Positions 7,032 to 13,680 of a stretch of 13,680 nucleotides of DNA are shown piece after piece. The notes under the pieces are model-generated. The model was not told the DNA's origin and did not search any database. It saw nothing but the letters and a program-made list of their open reading frames with translations. The stretch is taken from positions 1-13,680 of the forward strand of contig JAJQBF010000182.1 of assembly GCA_021203425.1 (NCBI GenBank). The letters run 5' to 3'. The DNA comes from Clostridiales bacterium (lineage in GTDB: Bacteria > Bacillota > Clostridia > Lachnospirales > CAG-274). How positions within the stretch are numbered: position 1 is the stretch's first letter; every line of letters begins with the position of its first letter. Position numbers and translations under genes: made by a program.

Positions 7032-8366
7032 TTATTTATTCTTTAAGTTAAACCATGCGTCAAGACCGAGATACTGACCTACTTCGCCCAGTTCTTCTTC
7101 GATTCTTAAAAGCTGGTTATACTTAGCAACACGGTCTGTTCTTGCAGGAGCACCTGTCTTAATCTGACCTGCGTTTACAGCAACTACGATGTCAGCGATT
7201 GTAGCGTCTTCTGTTTCGCCTGAACGGTGAGAAACAACTGCTGTCATATTATTTCTGTTAGCAAGCTGAATTGCGTCAAATGTTTCTGTAAGTGTACCGA
7301 TCTGGTTTACTTTGATAAGGATAGCGTTAGCTACGCCTAAGTCAATACCCTTCTGAAGTCTTGTTGTGTTTGTTACGAAAAGATCGTCGCCTACAAGCTG
7401 AATCTTATCACCGAGTTTTTCTGTAAGAAGTTTCCAACCGACCCAGTCTTCTTCTGCAAGACCGTCTTCAATAGAGATGATGGGGAATTTCTCGCAAAGA
7501 GCTGCATAATAATCAACCATTTCAGCTGATGTTCTTGTGATTTCTTCATCAAGACCCTTAGCCTCTGTTTCACCTGCAAAGTGATATAAGCCGTCTTTCT
7601 TGTAAAGTTCTGATGATGCGGGGTCCATAGCGATTCTGATCTGTTCGCCGGGCTTATAGCCTGCGTTTACGGTAGCCTCAAGAATAAGTTCGATAACTTC
7701 GTCAGCTGTAGCACAGTTGGGAGCGAAACCGCCCTCATCGCCTACACCAGTTGAATAACCCTTAGACTTAAGAACCTCCTTAAGAGCGTGATAAATTTCA
7801 CAGCACATTCTGAGAGCTTCTGAGAATGTGGGAGCACCAACGGGCATAATCATAAATTCCTGTAAGTCAACAGTGTTGTCAGCGTGCTTACCGCCGTTCA
7901 TAATGTTCATCATGGGAACGGGAAGAGTCTTGCCGTTGAAACCGCCTAAATACTGGTAAAGAGGCATATTAAGAGCCTCAGCTGCTGCCTTAGCAACTGC
8001 CATAGATACAGCAAGAGTAGCGTTTGCGCCTAACTTAGCCTTGTTGGGTGTTCCGTCAAGAGCGATCATAGCCTTGTCAATAGCAACCTGGTCAAGAGCG
8101 TTCATACCGATGATTTCATCGGCGATAATGTCGTTTACATTTGAAACAGCCTTTTCTACGCTTGTTCCGTTGTACTTGTTGGGGTCGCCGTCACGAAGTT
8201 CAACAGCCTCAAACTGACCTGTAGAAGCGCCTGAAGGAACGGCTGCTCTGCCCATAACCTGATTTCCGTCACACTCAACAACAACCTCAGCCTCAACTGT
8301 GGGGTTAGCTCTTGAATCGAGGACCTGTCTTGCGAATACGTCTACTATTTCTAAATAACCTTTCAT
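7032..8366 (-). CDS. eno: Enolase
   Basis: Converts 2-phosphoglycerate to phosphoenolpyruvate in glycolysis, in the cytosol. Visible functional residues are the mobile loop SGASTG (45-50), His161, Glu170 and Glu211 (VGDEGG), the magnesium ligands Asp248, Glu300 and Asp327, the catalytic base Lys352 (LIKVNQIGT), the substrate contacts SHRSGETED (379-387) and Lys403. The nearly universal DSRGNPT near the start reads DSRANPT, a Gly to Ala change at residue 20. Length (444 aa) is slightly above the usual 430. AAAGGAG at 8374-8380 fixes the ATG. It has its own promoter (8416-8444) and terminator, and is separated from gpmI by 192 bases containing a structured repeat, so it can be controlled apart from pgk-tpiA-gpmI. 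Confidence 0.96.
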   Translation of the reverse strand: MKGYLEIVDVFARQVLDSRANPTVEAEVVVECDGNQVMGRAAVPSGASTGQFEAVELRDGDPNKYNGTSVEKAVSNVNDIIADEIIGMNALDQVAIDKAMIALDGTPNKAKLGANATLAVSMAVAKAAAEALNMPLYQYLGGFNGKTLPVPMMNIMNGGKHADNTVDLQEFMIMPVGAPTFSEALRMCCEIYHALKEVLKSKGYSTGVGDEGGFAPNCATADEVIELILEATVNAGYKPGEQIRIAMDPASSELYKKDGLYHFAGETEAKGLDEEITRTSAEMVDYYAALCEKFPIISIEDGLAEEDWVGWKLLTEKLGDKIQLVGDDLFVTNTTRLQKGIDLGVANAILIKVNQIGTLTETFDAIQLANRNNMTAVVSHRSGETEDATIADIVVAVNAGQIKTGAPARTDRVAKYNQLLRIEEELGEVGQYLGLDAWFNLKNK

Positions 8367-8415
8367 TTCTAAACTCCTTTCGTATTTGGAAAAATCATTA
8401 TATATACATACTTAT

Positions 8416-8444
8416 ATTGTAAAATATTATTGTAAATCTGTCAA
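8416..8444 (-). promoter_or_regulatory. eno promoter
   Basis: On the minus strand TTGACA (8444-8439) and TACAAT (8421-8416) lie 17 bases apart. The expected start near 8409 leaves a leader of about 43 bases. Confidence 0.75.
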
Positions 8445-8472
8445 ATACTTTTTTTGATTTTGTGATAATTTT

Positions 8473-8541
8473 TATGCAAAGCTTCCCCTTTTAAGGGGAA
8501 GCGTCAGCGAAACTGACGATGGGGTATTAAAGCTTTGCATA
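8473..8541. repeat. 69-bp structured repeat with 12-bp inverted ends
   Basis: The ends TATGCAAAGCTT (8473-8484) and AAGCTTTGCATA (8530-8541) are perfect inverted repeats. Between them are two more hairpins: CTTCCCCTT/AAGGGGAAG (a 9-bp stem that shares CTT with the outer arm) and CGTCAG/CTGACG (8502-8507 with 8513-8518). Together they fold as a three-way junction on either strand. It lies 17 bases after the gpmI stop. The inner hairpins resemble those in the repeat at 10936-11006, which suggests one family of small mobile or RNA-structured elements. It may also act as the 3' end of the gpmI message. Confidence 0.7.
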
Positions 8542-8558
8542 TAGTGCTTTACCGGCAC

Positions 8559-10100
8559 TTATTTAATAAGCAGTGACTGACCTGTCATTTCCTCGGGCTG
8601 AGGTATTCCCATCATCTCTAAAAGTGTGGGAGCGATATCCGCCAGCTTTCCGCCCTCTTTAAGTCCCTTTGCCTCGGGATAGTTTACCAGAATAAAGGGA
8701 ACGGGGTTTGTTGTGTGAGCGGTAAAGGGATCACCTGTTTCGTAGTTTATAAGCTGTTCGATGTTGCCATGGTCGGCGCATATAAACATCTGTGAGCCTG
8801 TCTCAACAACTGCCTCAACAACTCTGCCTACACATTCGTCAATATAAGCAACAGCCTTTTTAGCTGCCTCGATAACTCCCGTATGACCTACCATATCGGG
8901 GTTAGCATAGTTGATTATAATTAAGTCGTTTTCACCGGACTTAATATTTTCAAGCAGCTTTTCCGTTACTCCCGGTGCGCTCATTTCCGGCTGAAGGTCA
9001 TATGTTGCAACCTTGGGTGAAGGGATAAGGTATCTGTTTTCATTGGGGTTGGGAGCCTCTACGCCGCCGTTAAAGAAGAATGTAACGTGGGCATATTTTT
9101 CCGTCTCCGCAATTCTTGCCTGTGTAAGACCGAGAGAAGAAATATATTCTCCCAGTGTATTTGTGAGAACCTGAGGCTTAAAGGCAACAAGCTTGTTTTC
9201 GATTGTCTTGTCATACTCTGTAAAGCACACATAGGTAACTCTGAAATGACCTTTCTTTCTTTCAAAATAGGGGAAATCGTCATCACAGAAACATCTTGTA
9301 ATTTCTCTTGCTCTGTCGGGACGGAAGTTTGCAAAAATTATGCTGTCGTTTTCGCCTATTGTGGCTGTGGGCTTGCCGTCTTCAAGTATAACAGTGGGAA
9401 TAACGAATTCGTCGTTTACTCCCTCGGCATAGGTTGCGTCCATACATTCAGCCATAGAGTTCGCCGTATTTCCTTCGCCGTAAACTATTGCGGCATATGC
9501 TTTTTCAACTCTGTCATAGTTTTTGTCTCTGTCCATAGCGTAATAACGACCGCTTATTGTAGCAATTTTGCCTACGCCGATTTTAGCCATTTCGTTTTCA
9601 AGCTCCGTAAGGAAACCCTTTGCGGAGGTCGGGGGAGTATCTCTGCCGTCAAGGAAAGCGTGCATATAAACTTTTTCAAGACCGTGTCTCTTTGCAAGCT
9701 CAAATACAGCGAAAATATGTTCAAGTGAACTGTGAACACCGCCTCTTGAAACAAGGCCGAAAACATGGAGAGCGCTGTTATTTTCTTTACAATTGTTTAC
9801 TGCCTTTAAAAGCTCTTCATTTGTAAAGAAATCTCCGTCATGGATTGATTTTGTTATTCTTGTAAGCTCCTGATAGACAATTCTTCCGGCGCCCATATTA
9901 AGGTGACCTACTTCCGAATTGCCCATTTGTCCGTCGGGAAGACCTACATCAAGACCTGAGGCATAACCCTTAACACAGGGATATTCCTTCATAATTCTGT
10001 CAATATTGAGGGTGGGGGTAAGGGCTATAGCGTTGCCCTCTTTTTTTTCGTTAATTCCGAAACCGTCCAATATCATTAAAATTGTAGTTTTTTTACTCAT
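8559..10100 (-). CDS. gpmI: 2,3-bisphosphoglycerate-independent phosphoglycerate mutase
   Basis: Interconverts 3- and 2-phosphoglycerate using two metal ions (usually Mn) and a phosphoserine intermediate. Asp12 (LMILDGFG) and the catalytic Ser62 (GNSEVGH) are present. The phosphotransferase insert is recognisable by GLVSRGGVHSS, AFLDGRDTPP, ISGRYYAMDRDKNYDR and FRPDRAREITR. The C-terminal metal site has ADHGN and a following His-containing TAHTTNPVPF. The 513-residue length is typical. AAGGGGC (10114-10108) overlaps the tpiA stop codon, and only 12 bases separate the genes, so translation with tpiA is coupled. A structured repeat follows the stop. Confidence 0.96.
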   Translation of the reverse strand: MSKKTTILMILDGFGINEKKEGNAIALTPTLNIDRIMKEYPCVKGYASGLDVGLPDGQMGNSEVGHLNMGAGRIVYQELTRITKSIHDGDFFTNEELLKAVNNCKENNSALHVFGLVSRGGVHSSLEHIFAVFELAKRHGLEKVYMHAFLDGRDTPPTSAKGFLTELENEMAKIGVGKIATISGRYYAMDRDKNYDRVEKAYAAIVYGEGNTANSMAECMDATYAEGVNDEFVIPTVILEDGKPTATIGENDSIIFANFRPDRAREITRCFCDDDFPYFERKKGHFRVTYVCFTEYDKTIENKLVAFKPQVLTNTLGEYISSLGLTQARIAETEKYAHVTFFFNGGVEAPNPNENRYLIPSPKVATYDLQPEMSAPGVTEKLLENIKSGENDLIIINYANPDMVGHTGVIEAAKKAVAYIDECVGRVVEAVVETGSQMFICADHGNIEQLINYETGDPFTAHTTNPVPFILVNYPEAKGLKEGGKLADIAPTLLEMMGIPQPEEMTGQSLLIK

Positions 10101-10112
10101 AATTACTGCCCC

Positions 10113-10868
10113 TTATTCTTTAACACAGCCTGTAATAAGGTTAAAATCAGCCTTTAAGCTGGCGCCGCCGATAAGGCCGCCGTCAATATCGGGCATTGAA
10201 AGCAGAGATTCACAATTTTCGGCATTCATACTTCCGCCGTACTGAATTCTGATTTCTTCGGCTGTTTCGTCATCATAAATATCGCTTATGATGGCTCTGA
10301 TGCTTGCGCAAACCTCTTCTGCCTGATAAGCCGAGGCTGTTCTGCCTGTACCTATAGCCCAAATAGGCTCATAAGCTATTATAACCTTTTTGGCATCATC
10401 TATATCGATTTTCTGAAATGCTTTTTTAACCTGAATGGCAATATGATCGTTTGTAATTCCTTCGTCCTTCATTTTAAGGGTTTCGCCTACACATAAAATG
10501 GGGATAAGACCGCTCTTCAAGGCTTTTCTCATTTTCTTGTTAATCATATCGTCTGTTTCGCCGAAATATTCTCTTCTTTCGGAGTGACCTAAAATAACAT
10601 ATTTAACGCCCAGCTCTTTAAGCATATGGGCTGAAACCTCGCCTGTATATGCTCCTGCCTCTTCGAAATGCATATTCTGTGCGCCTACTGAAATGTTGCT
10701 GCAGTCCTTTACTGCTTCACAAACAGTGGGGATATCAACAAAGGGTACACAAAATACAACGTCACAGAGAGCGTTTTCGCTGCCTTCTTTAAGAAGAGCT
10801 ACAAGAGAGACTGCCTCTGAAGGAGTCATATTCATTTTCCAGTTACCTGCAATAATTTTTTTACGCAT
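10113..10868 (-). CDS. tpiA: Triosephosphate isomerase
   Basis: Interconverts dihydroxyacetone phosphate and glyceraldehyde 3-phosphate. The TIM-barrel signatures are complete: GNWKMN (8-13) with the substrate-binding Asn9 and Lys11, catalytic His95 in GHSERR, catalytic Glu167 in AYEPIWAIGTG, and the phosphate-binding YGGSMN and GGLIGGASL near the end. Length is the usual 251 aa. AGGTGA at 10875-10880 sets the start. It lies 139 bases after pgk, with a repeat in between that lacks a T tail, so it probably shares the pgk transcript. The upstream TACAAT at 10888-10893 has no convincing -35 box. Confidence 0.96.
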   Translation of the reverse strand: MRKKIIAGNWKMNMTPSEAVSLVALLKEGSENALCDVVFCVPFVDIPTVCEAVKDCSNISVGAQNMHFEEAGAYTGEVSAHMLKELGVKYVILGHSERREYFGETDDMINKKMRKALKSGLIPILCVGETLKMKDEGITNDHIAIQVKKAFQKIDIDDAKKVIIAYEPIWAIGTGRTASAYQAEEVCASIRAIISDIYDDETAEEIRIQYGGSMNAENCESLLSMPDIDGGLIGGASLKADFNLITGCVKE

Positions 10869-10935
10869 TATAATTCACCTTTTTTATATTGTAGAAAATT
10901 TTGTTTTTTGTAATGTGGGGTTCGGTACTGCAATT

Positions 10936-11006
10936 CCGGTTCGGGCGTGCCAATTCTCAGCACCTCTCCGTCAGCTTTCAGCTGACACCTCCCCTTAAAA
11001 GGGAGG
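10936..11006. repeat. Intergenic hairpin repeat, copy between pgk and tpiA
   Basis: Starts with CCGGTTCGGGC (10936-10946) and 34 bases later has GTCAGC/GCTGAC (10970-10986, loop TTTCA), then a second hairpin CCTCCC/GGGAGG (10988-11006). The same first motif and first hairpin recur with nearly the same spacing at 12475-12524. The second hairpin ends two bases from the pgk stop, and without a T run it should not stop transcription into tpiA. It could influence mRNA stability between the two genes. Confidence 0.65.
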
Positions 11007-11007
11007 C

Positions 11008-12210
11008 TTATTTATCGTCTGCTGCTGCGATTCCGGGGAGTTCCTTTCCTTCGAGGAATTCAAGAGAAGCGCCGCCGCCGGTTGAAATATGAGTCATCTT
11101 GTCGCCGAAACCTAAGCTGTTTACTGCTGCTGCTGAGTCGCCGCCTCCGATAATTGTTATAGCGTCTGTTTCTGCAAGAGCCTGTGCTACGGCAATAGTA
11201 CCTTCAGCAAAAATCGGGTTTTCGAAAACGCCCATAGGTCCGTTCCAAACAACTGTCTTGCTTTCCTTAGCAGCTTTTGCAAAAAGCTCTCTTGTCTTGG
11301 AGCCGATGTCTAAGCCCTGCATATCAGCGGGAATAGCTGTTGAGTCAACAACTTCGTAAGGAATTTCCGCATCGATAGGATTGGGGAATTCTTTAGCAAC
11401 AACTGTATCTATGGGAAGAAGAAGTTCAACACCTTTATCCTCTGCCTTCTTAAGCATTTCCTTGCAGTAGTCAAGCTTTTCGCTGTCAAGAAGTGACTGG
11501 CCAACCTCATAGCCCTGAGCCTTAAGGAATGTATAAGCCATACCGCCGCCGATAATAAGCTTGTCAACCTTTTCAAGAAGATTGTCAATAACGGCAATTT
11601 TGTCTGTAACCTTTGCGCCGCCTAAAATAGCGAGGAAAGGTCTTCCCGGTGCATTTACTGCATTGCCTAAATATGTGATTTCTTTTTCCATAAGGTAGCC
11701 TACGCCGCAGTCCTTAACATATTTTGTTACGCCTACTGTTGAACAGTGTGCTCTGTGTGATGAACCGAAAGCATCGCAAATATAAATGCCTGCAAGTGAG
11801 GCAAGCTCCTCTGAGAATGTATCGATGTTCTTTGTTTCTTCCTTGCGGAAACGTGTGTTTTCAAGAAGGACAACATCTCCGTCTTTCATTGCGGCAACAG
11901 CAGCCTTAGCGTTTTCACCTACAACTGTTTCGTCAGCTGCAAAAACAACCTCTTTGCCTAATTTTTCTGAAAGTCTTTTTGCTACGGGAGCAAGAGAAAA
12001 CTTAGCCTCGGGTGTTTTGGGCTTGCCTAAATGTGAACAAAGAATAACCTTTGCTCCGTTGTCGATAAGTTTGGTGATAGTGGGCAAAGCCGCAACAATT
12101 CTGTTTTCGTCTGTAATTACTCCGTCTTTAAGAGGCACGTTAAAGTCACATCTGACAAGTACTCTCTTGCCGGCTACATTAAAATCGTCTACATTTTTCT
12201 TATTAAGCAT
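11008..12210 (-). CDS. pgk: Phosphoglycerate kinase
   Basis: Transfers phosphate from 1,3-bisphosphoglycerate to ADP, the first ATP-producing step of glycolysis. Visible signatures are the N-lobe RVLVRCDFNVPLKDG (16-30) and SHLGKPK, and in the nucleotide lobe GGAKVTDKI, LIIGGGMAYTFLKAQG, VWNGPMGVFE and IIGGGDSAAAV, closing with STGGGASLEFLEG. I choose ATG 12210, which has AAGGAGAG six bases upstream (12224-12217). An in-frame ATG at 12237 would add nine charged residues and lacks a ribosome site. Length is then 400 aa, normal for bacteria. It is first in its operon, with a promoter at 12309-12337. The gap gene that usually precedes pgk is absent here. Confidence 0.96.
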   Translation of the reverse strand: MLNKKNVDDFNVAGKRVLVRCDFNVPLKDGVITDENRIVAALPTITKLIDNGAKVILCSHLGKPKTPEAKFSLAPVAKRLSEKLGKEVVFAADETVVGENAKAAVAAMKDGDVVLLENTRFRKEETKNIDTFSEELASLAGIYICDAFGSSHRAHCSTVGVTKYVKDCGVGYLMEKEITYLGNAVNAPGRPFLAILGGAKVTDKIAVIDNLLEKVDKLIIGGGMAYTFLKAQGYEVGQSLLDSEKLDYCKEMLKKAEDKGVELLLPIDTVVAKEFPNPIDAEIPYEVVDSTAIPADMQGLDIGSKTRELFAKAAKESKTVVWNGPMGVFENPIFAEGTIAVAQALAETDAITIIGGGDSAAAVNSLGFGDKMTHISTGGGASLEFLEGKELPGIAAADDK

Positions 12211-12308
12211 CTTATGCTCTCCTTTCTTCTCTTTCATTTTACAGACTGCCCTTAAAACCTTAATTATTCCTTAGTTTTTCGGCAGCCGTTAATATTTTCA
12301 ACAGTTTG

Positions 12309-12337
12309 AGTATAACACATTTTTACTTACAATTCAA
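12309..12337 (-). promoter_or_regulatory. pgk operon promoter, extended -10
   Basis: On the minus strand TTGAAT (12337-12332), a 17-base spacer and TATACT (12314-12309) are seen, with TG one base upstream of the -10 (TGTTATACT). The leader to the pgk start is about 90 bases. A short CGGCTGCCG hairpin lies within it, but I see no riboswitch. Confidence 0.72.
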
Positions 12338-12398
12338 TGAATTATTTAAATAATCTTTCCTATATTTTTATTTTTATACAAATCTACAAAGTAAACAT

Positions 12399-12444
12399 CA
12401 AAAAAACGGAAATTTATGTTATAGTTTTCACATAGATTTCCGTT
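12399..12444 (-). terminator. Leftward terminator with no gene upstream of it
   Basis: AACGGAAATTTATGT (12405-12419) and ACATAGATTTCCGTT (12430-12444) form a 15-bp stem with one G-U pair and a 10-base loop. The T run is on the minus strand (As at 12400-12406), so it stops transcription moving leftwards. No leftward gene lies between 12445 and the window end, so its original gene is missing or displaced. Confidence 0.75.
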
Positions 12445-12474
12445 AATTGGGTTATAAGAAATCTTACATCACAC

Positions 12475-12580
12475 CCGGTTCGGGCATGGTACCGCAAGTA
12501 CCCCTCTGTCAGCCTTCAGCTGACATCCGGAACCCGAAAGAGATCGGGCGCCCGATAGGGCGGTTTTGCTGAAAGCAAAA
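12475..12580. repeat. Intergenic hairpin repeat, second copy, with added palindromes
   Basis: CCGGTTCGGGC (12475-12485) is followed 33 bases later by GTCAGC/GCTGAC (12508-12524), matching the copy at 10936. The second hairpin of that copy is replaced by other structures: a perfect 14-bp palindrome ATCGGGCGCCCGAT (12543-12556) and a hairpin TTTTGCT/AGCAAAA (12564-12580). It lies at the outer edge of the presumed mobile element. Confidence 0.6.
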
Positions 12581-12639
12581 ACGAGTTTAGCAATCGAAAT
12601 CACTTAAAAACCTCTAAATAATCAGCTTTTTTGAGCAAC

Positions 12640-12683
12640 TGATACCACTAAAAATTAGTAATTTGACACCACATTGACACCAA
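12640..12683. repeat. Short direct repeats TGAyACCAm
   Basis: TGATACCAC (12640-12648), TGACACCAC (12664-12672) and TGACACCAA (12675-12683) are in the same orientation with starts 24 and 11 bases apart, close to two turns and one turn of the helix. Two copies contain TTGACA, but neither lies at a proper distance from the TATAAT at 12702-12707. Such repeats could be arm-type integrase sites, operator sites or iterons; the sequence does not decide. Confidence 0.5.
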
Positions 12684-12741
12684 TTTTGAAAAAGAGCCAT
12701 CTATAATGCCATGAAAACTTAATATTTGAAAACTGTAATGG

Positions 12742-12785
12742 GTTCTGTTGATTTATATTGGATTATAAATTAGCAGAACTTTTTT
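12742..12785 (+). terminator. Attenuator-like terminator ahead of the helix-turn-helix gene
   Basis: GTTCTGTTGATTTATA (12742-12757) pairs with TATAAATTAGCAGAAC (12764-12779) over 16 positions including two G-U wobbles, with a six-base loop, then six Ts at 12780-12785. It lies about 90 bases before the start codon and after a TATAAT at 12702-12707. It can end transcription entering from the left, or act as a leader attenuator for the gene. Confidence 0.75.
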
Positions 12786-12874
12786 ATATGCCATTTTATG
12801 TTTGGTTTGGGTAATGGATTTACCTATCACAACGATGACAAATTTAGAAAGATAAAGATATGGAGGTATGGAAA

Positions 12875-13555
12875 ATGAATAATAAAGGCAACGGTACTGT
12901 AGTAAGAGTTGAGAAAGACAAAAATTTTACGGCTATGAGCAATTATCATTTATGGGATAAGAGGCTTTCATTTAAAGCCAAGGGATTATTGTCATTTATG
13001 TTAAGCGTTTCCGACAGTTGGAAATTTACAATTAAGGGACTTGCTTCTATGGCGAAAGACGGTACTGACAGTGTGGCTTCGGCTGTAAAGGAACTTGAAA
13101 CCACAGGCTATGTCGTTCGGAGCAGAAGCAGAAATGAAAAGGGGCAGATGGGAGAAGTGGAATATACAATATATGAAAATCCCTGTGACAACAATGCCAT
13201 TGAAGAAAATGCCGATTTTTTTACACAGTCTGATTCTGAAAATGAAAATTCCGATGAGCAGGTTGATACTGCCGAATATGTTGACAGCGTTACAGAAAAT
13301 AATAGTGTGATTGAAGAAGAAAATTTCAAGCATATTGAAAGCATGGATATATCAAAATCGGCAGATAAACAGCCTGATAGGGAAAATCTTATTGCAGCTG
13401 AAATATTGTCTGAAAACCGCTCTGACGGGATAAATGGGTCCGAAAATGCCGAAGAAAGATGTATGGGTGCAAAACCAAAAGAGGAAAAGCCTGTTTTTGT
13501 AAAACCCGTTCTGGATAATCCTGTCTTGGGTAATCCTATTCGGGGAAAACCCTGA
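12875..13555 (+). CDS. Helix-turn-helix protein of an integrative element, C-terminus frameshifted
   Basis: Resembles the replication-initiator-like or regulatory helix-turn-helix proteins common on conjugative elements of Bacillota. Residues 19-102 form a winged-helix domain (FTAMSNYHLWDKRLSFKAKG, then WKFTIKGLASMAKDG, SVASAVKELETTGYVVRSR and EVEYTIYENP). A long acidic linker follows. From about residue 203 five-residue proline repeats appear (PVFVK, PVLDN, PVLGN, PIRGK). I choose ATG 12875, eight bases after GGAGG; the ATG at 12860 overlaps that ribosome site. The frame ends at TGA 13553. Removing one G from GGGG at 13542-13545 continues the repeat as ENPEQENPPQINTKLNKY, so the end shown is probably not natural. 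Relatives carry a further C-terminal domain, which would lie beyond the window. Confidence 0.72.
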   Translation: MNNKGNGTVVRVEKDKNFTAMSNYHLWDKRLSFKAKGLLSFMLSVSDSWKFTIKGLASMAKDGTDSVASAVKELETTGYVVRSRSRNEKGQMGEVEYTIYENPCDNNAIEENADFFTQSDSENENSDEQVDTAEYVDSVTENNSVIEEENFKHIESMDISKSADKQPDRENLIAAEILSENRSDGINGSENAEERCMGAKPKEEKPVFVKPVLDNPVLGNPIRGKP

Positions 13556-13680
13556 ACAGGAAAATCCCCCACAAATAAATACTAAATTAAATAAATACTA
13601 AAATAAATAAATATCAATCTTATCTTATCATCTCTCTCCTCTCTTCTCCCCTCATAGAGAGAGTGAGAAGAAAAACGATA
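13556..13680 (+). other. Out-of-frame continuation of the helix-turn-helix gene
   Basis: Beyond the TGA the proline repeat continues in the +1 frame to TAA at 13599-13601. From about 13594 a third frame (NTKINKYQSYLIISLLSSPL) is open to the window edge and resembles the usual linker of these proteins. Two shifts within 60 bases of AT-rich repeated codons (AATACTAAA twice) suggest slippage, mutation or sequencing error. Confidence 0.45.

Larger units (their letters stand above)
12445..12874. other. Gene-free region at the likely edge of a mobile element
   Basis: No convincing gene is present in 430 bases. The left part holds a copy of the hairpin repeat and palindromes. The middle holds short direct repeats, a possible binding or recombination region. 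The right part holds an attenuator-like hairpin leading to the helix-turn-helix gene. A 28-codon minus-strand frame near 12620-12710 has no support as a gene. The boundary between chromosome and element is probably in this stretch, but I cannot place it to a base. Confidence 0.5.

Noticed and set aside
9087..9728. 213-codon plus-strand frame
   Set aside because: It lies antisense inside gpmI, whose protein is complete and fully conserved; it is a shadow frame.
10888..10916. Separate tpiA promoter
   Set aside because: TACAAT is present, but the hexamer 17 bases upstream (ACATTA) is a poor -35 box.
11786..12274. 162-codon plus-strand frame opposite pgk
   Set aside because: It is antisense to conserved pgk codons and has no ribosome site.
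12663..12707. Promoter made of TTGACA at 12663 or 12674 with TATAAT at 12702
   Set aside because: Spacers of 33 and 22 bases are outside the normal range; TTGAAA at 12686 is too close at 10 bases.
12620..12710. 28-codon minus-strand frame (MALFQNWCQCGVK...)
   Set aside because: Too short, without a ribosome site, and it overlaps the direct repeats; at best a remnant at the element edge.

Overview
The window looks like chromosomal DNA from an AT-rich Bacillota, most probably a gut-type member of the Clostridia. Supporting signs are strong Shine-Dalgarno sites, the pgk-tpiA-gpmI-eno gene order, a pyrophosphate-type phosphofructokinase, and short hairpin-bearing intergenic repeats. Genus and species cannot be read from the sequence alone. 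TGA ends larE, pfp and cinA, and tryptophan is otherwise TGG, so the standard bacterial code applies.

Layout. Bases 92-829 (+) hold a Nudix hydrolase gene coupled to a small acidic one-span membrane protein, closed by a terminator. Bases 940-1435 (+) are a self-contained unit: a promoter with MerR-type architecture (19-bp spacer filled by a 14-bp palindrome), a 126-codon small-protein ORF with an in-frame TGA at codon 58, and a terminator. Bases 1463-3680 (+) carry larE, of the three-cysteine type, and pfp under its own promoter. Bases 3804-5469 (-) hold a GT-C-like multi-span membrane protein gene broken by a one-base frameshift. Bases 5650-12210 (-) hold cinA, eno, gpmI, tpiA and pgk, transcribed right to left as at least two units (pgk-tpiA-gpmI, and eno with cinA downstream). 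Bases 12211-12874 contain no gene but do hold the pgk promoter, a terminator without a gene, repeats and an attenuator-like hairpin. From 12875 (+) a helix-turn-helix protein of the kind found on integrative conjugative elements begins. It loses its reading frame in a proline-rich repeat and runs towards the window end.

How the genes work together. pfp (fructose-6-P to fructose-1,6-bisP using PPi), tpiA, pgk, gpmI and eno cover much of glycolysis. The usual gap gene is not seen beside pgk. CinA is a nucleotide-repair or salvage-type enzyme downstream of eno. LarE makes the nickel-pincer cofactor, but no lar partner genes are in view.

Most notable points: the MerR-type promoter driving a small conserved ORF interrupted by TGA; the predicted Fe-S type LarE; a terminator near 12400-12444 that appears cut off from its gene by a mobile element; and a scattered hairpin repeat family in glycolytic intergenic regions. 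Three reading-frame lesions occur within 13.7 kb. Either some are assembly errors, or this locus is accumulating real mutations.
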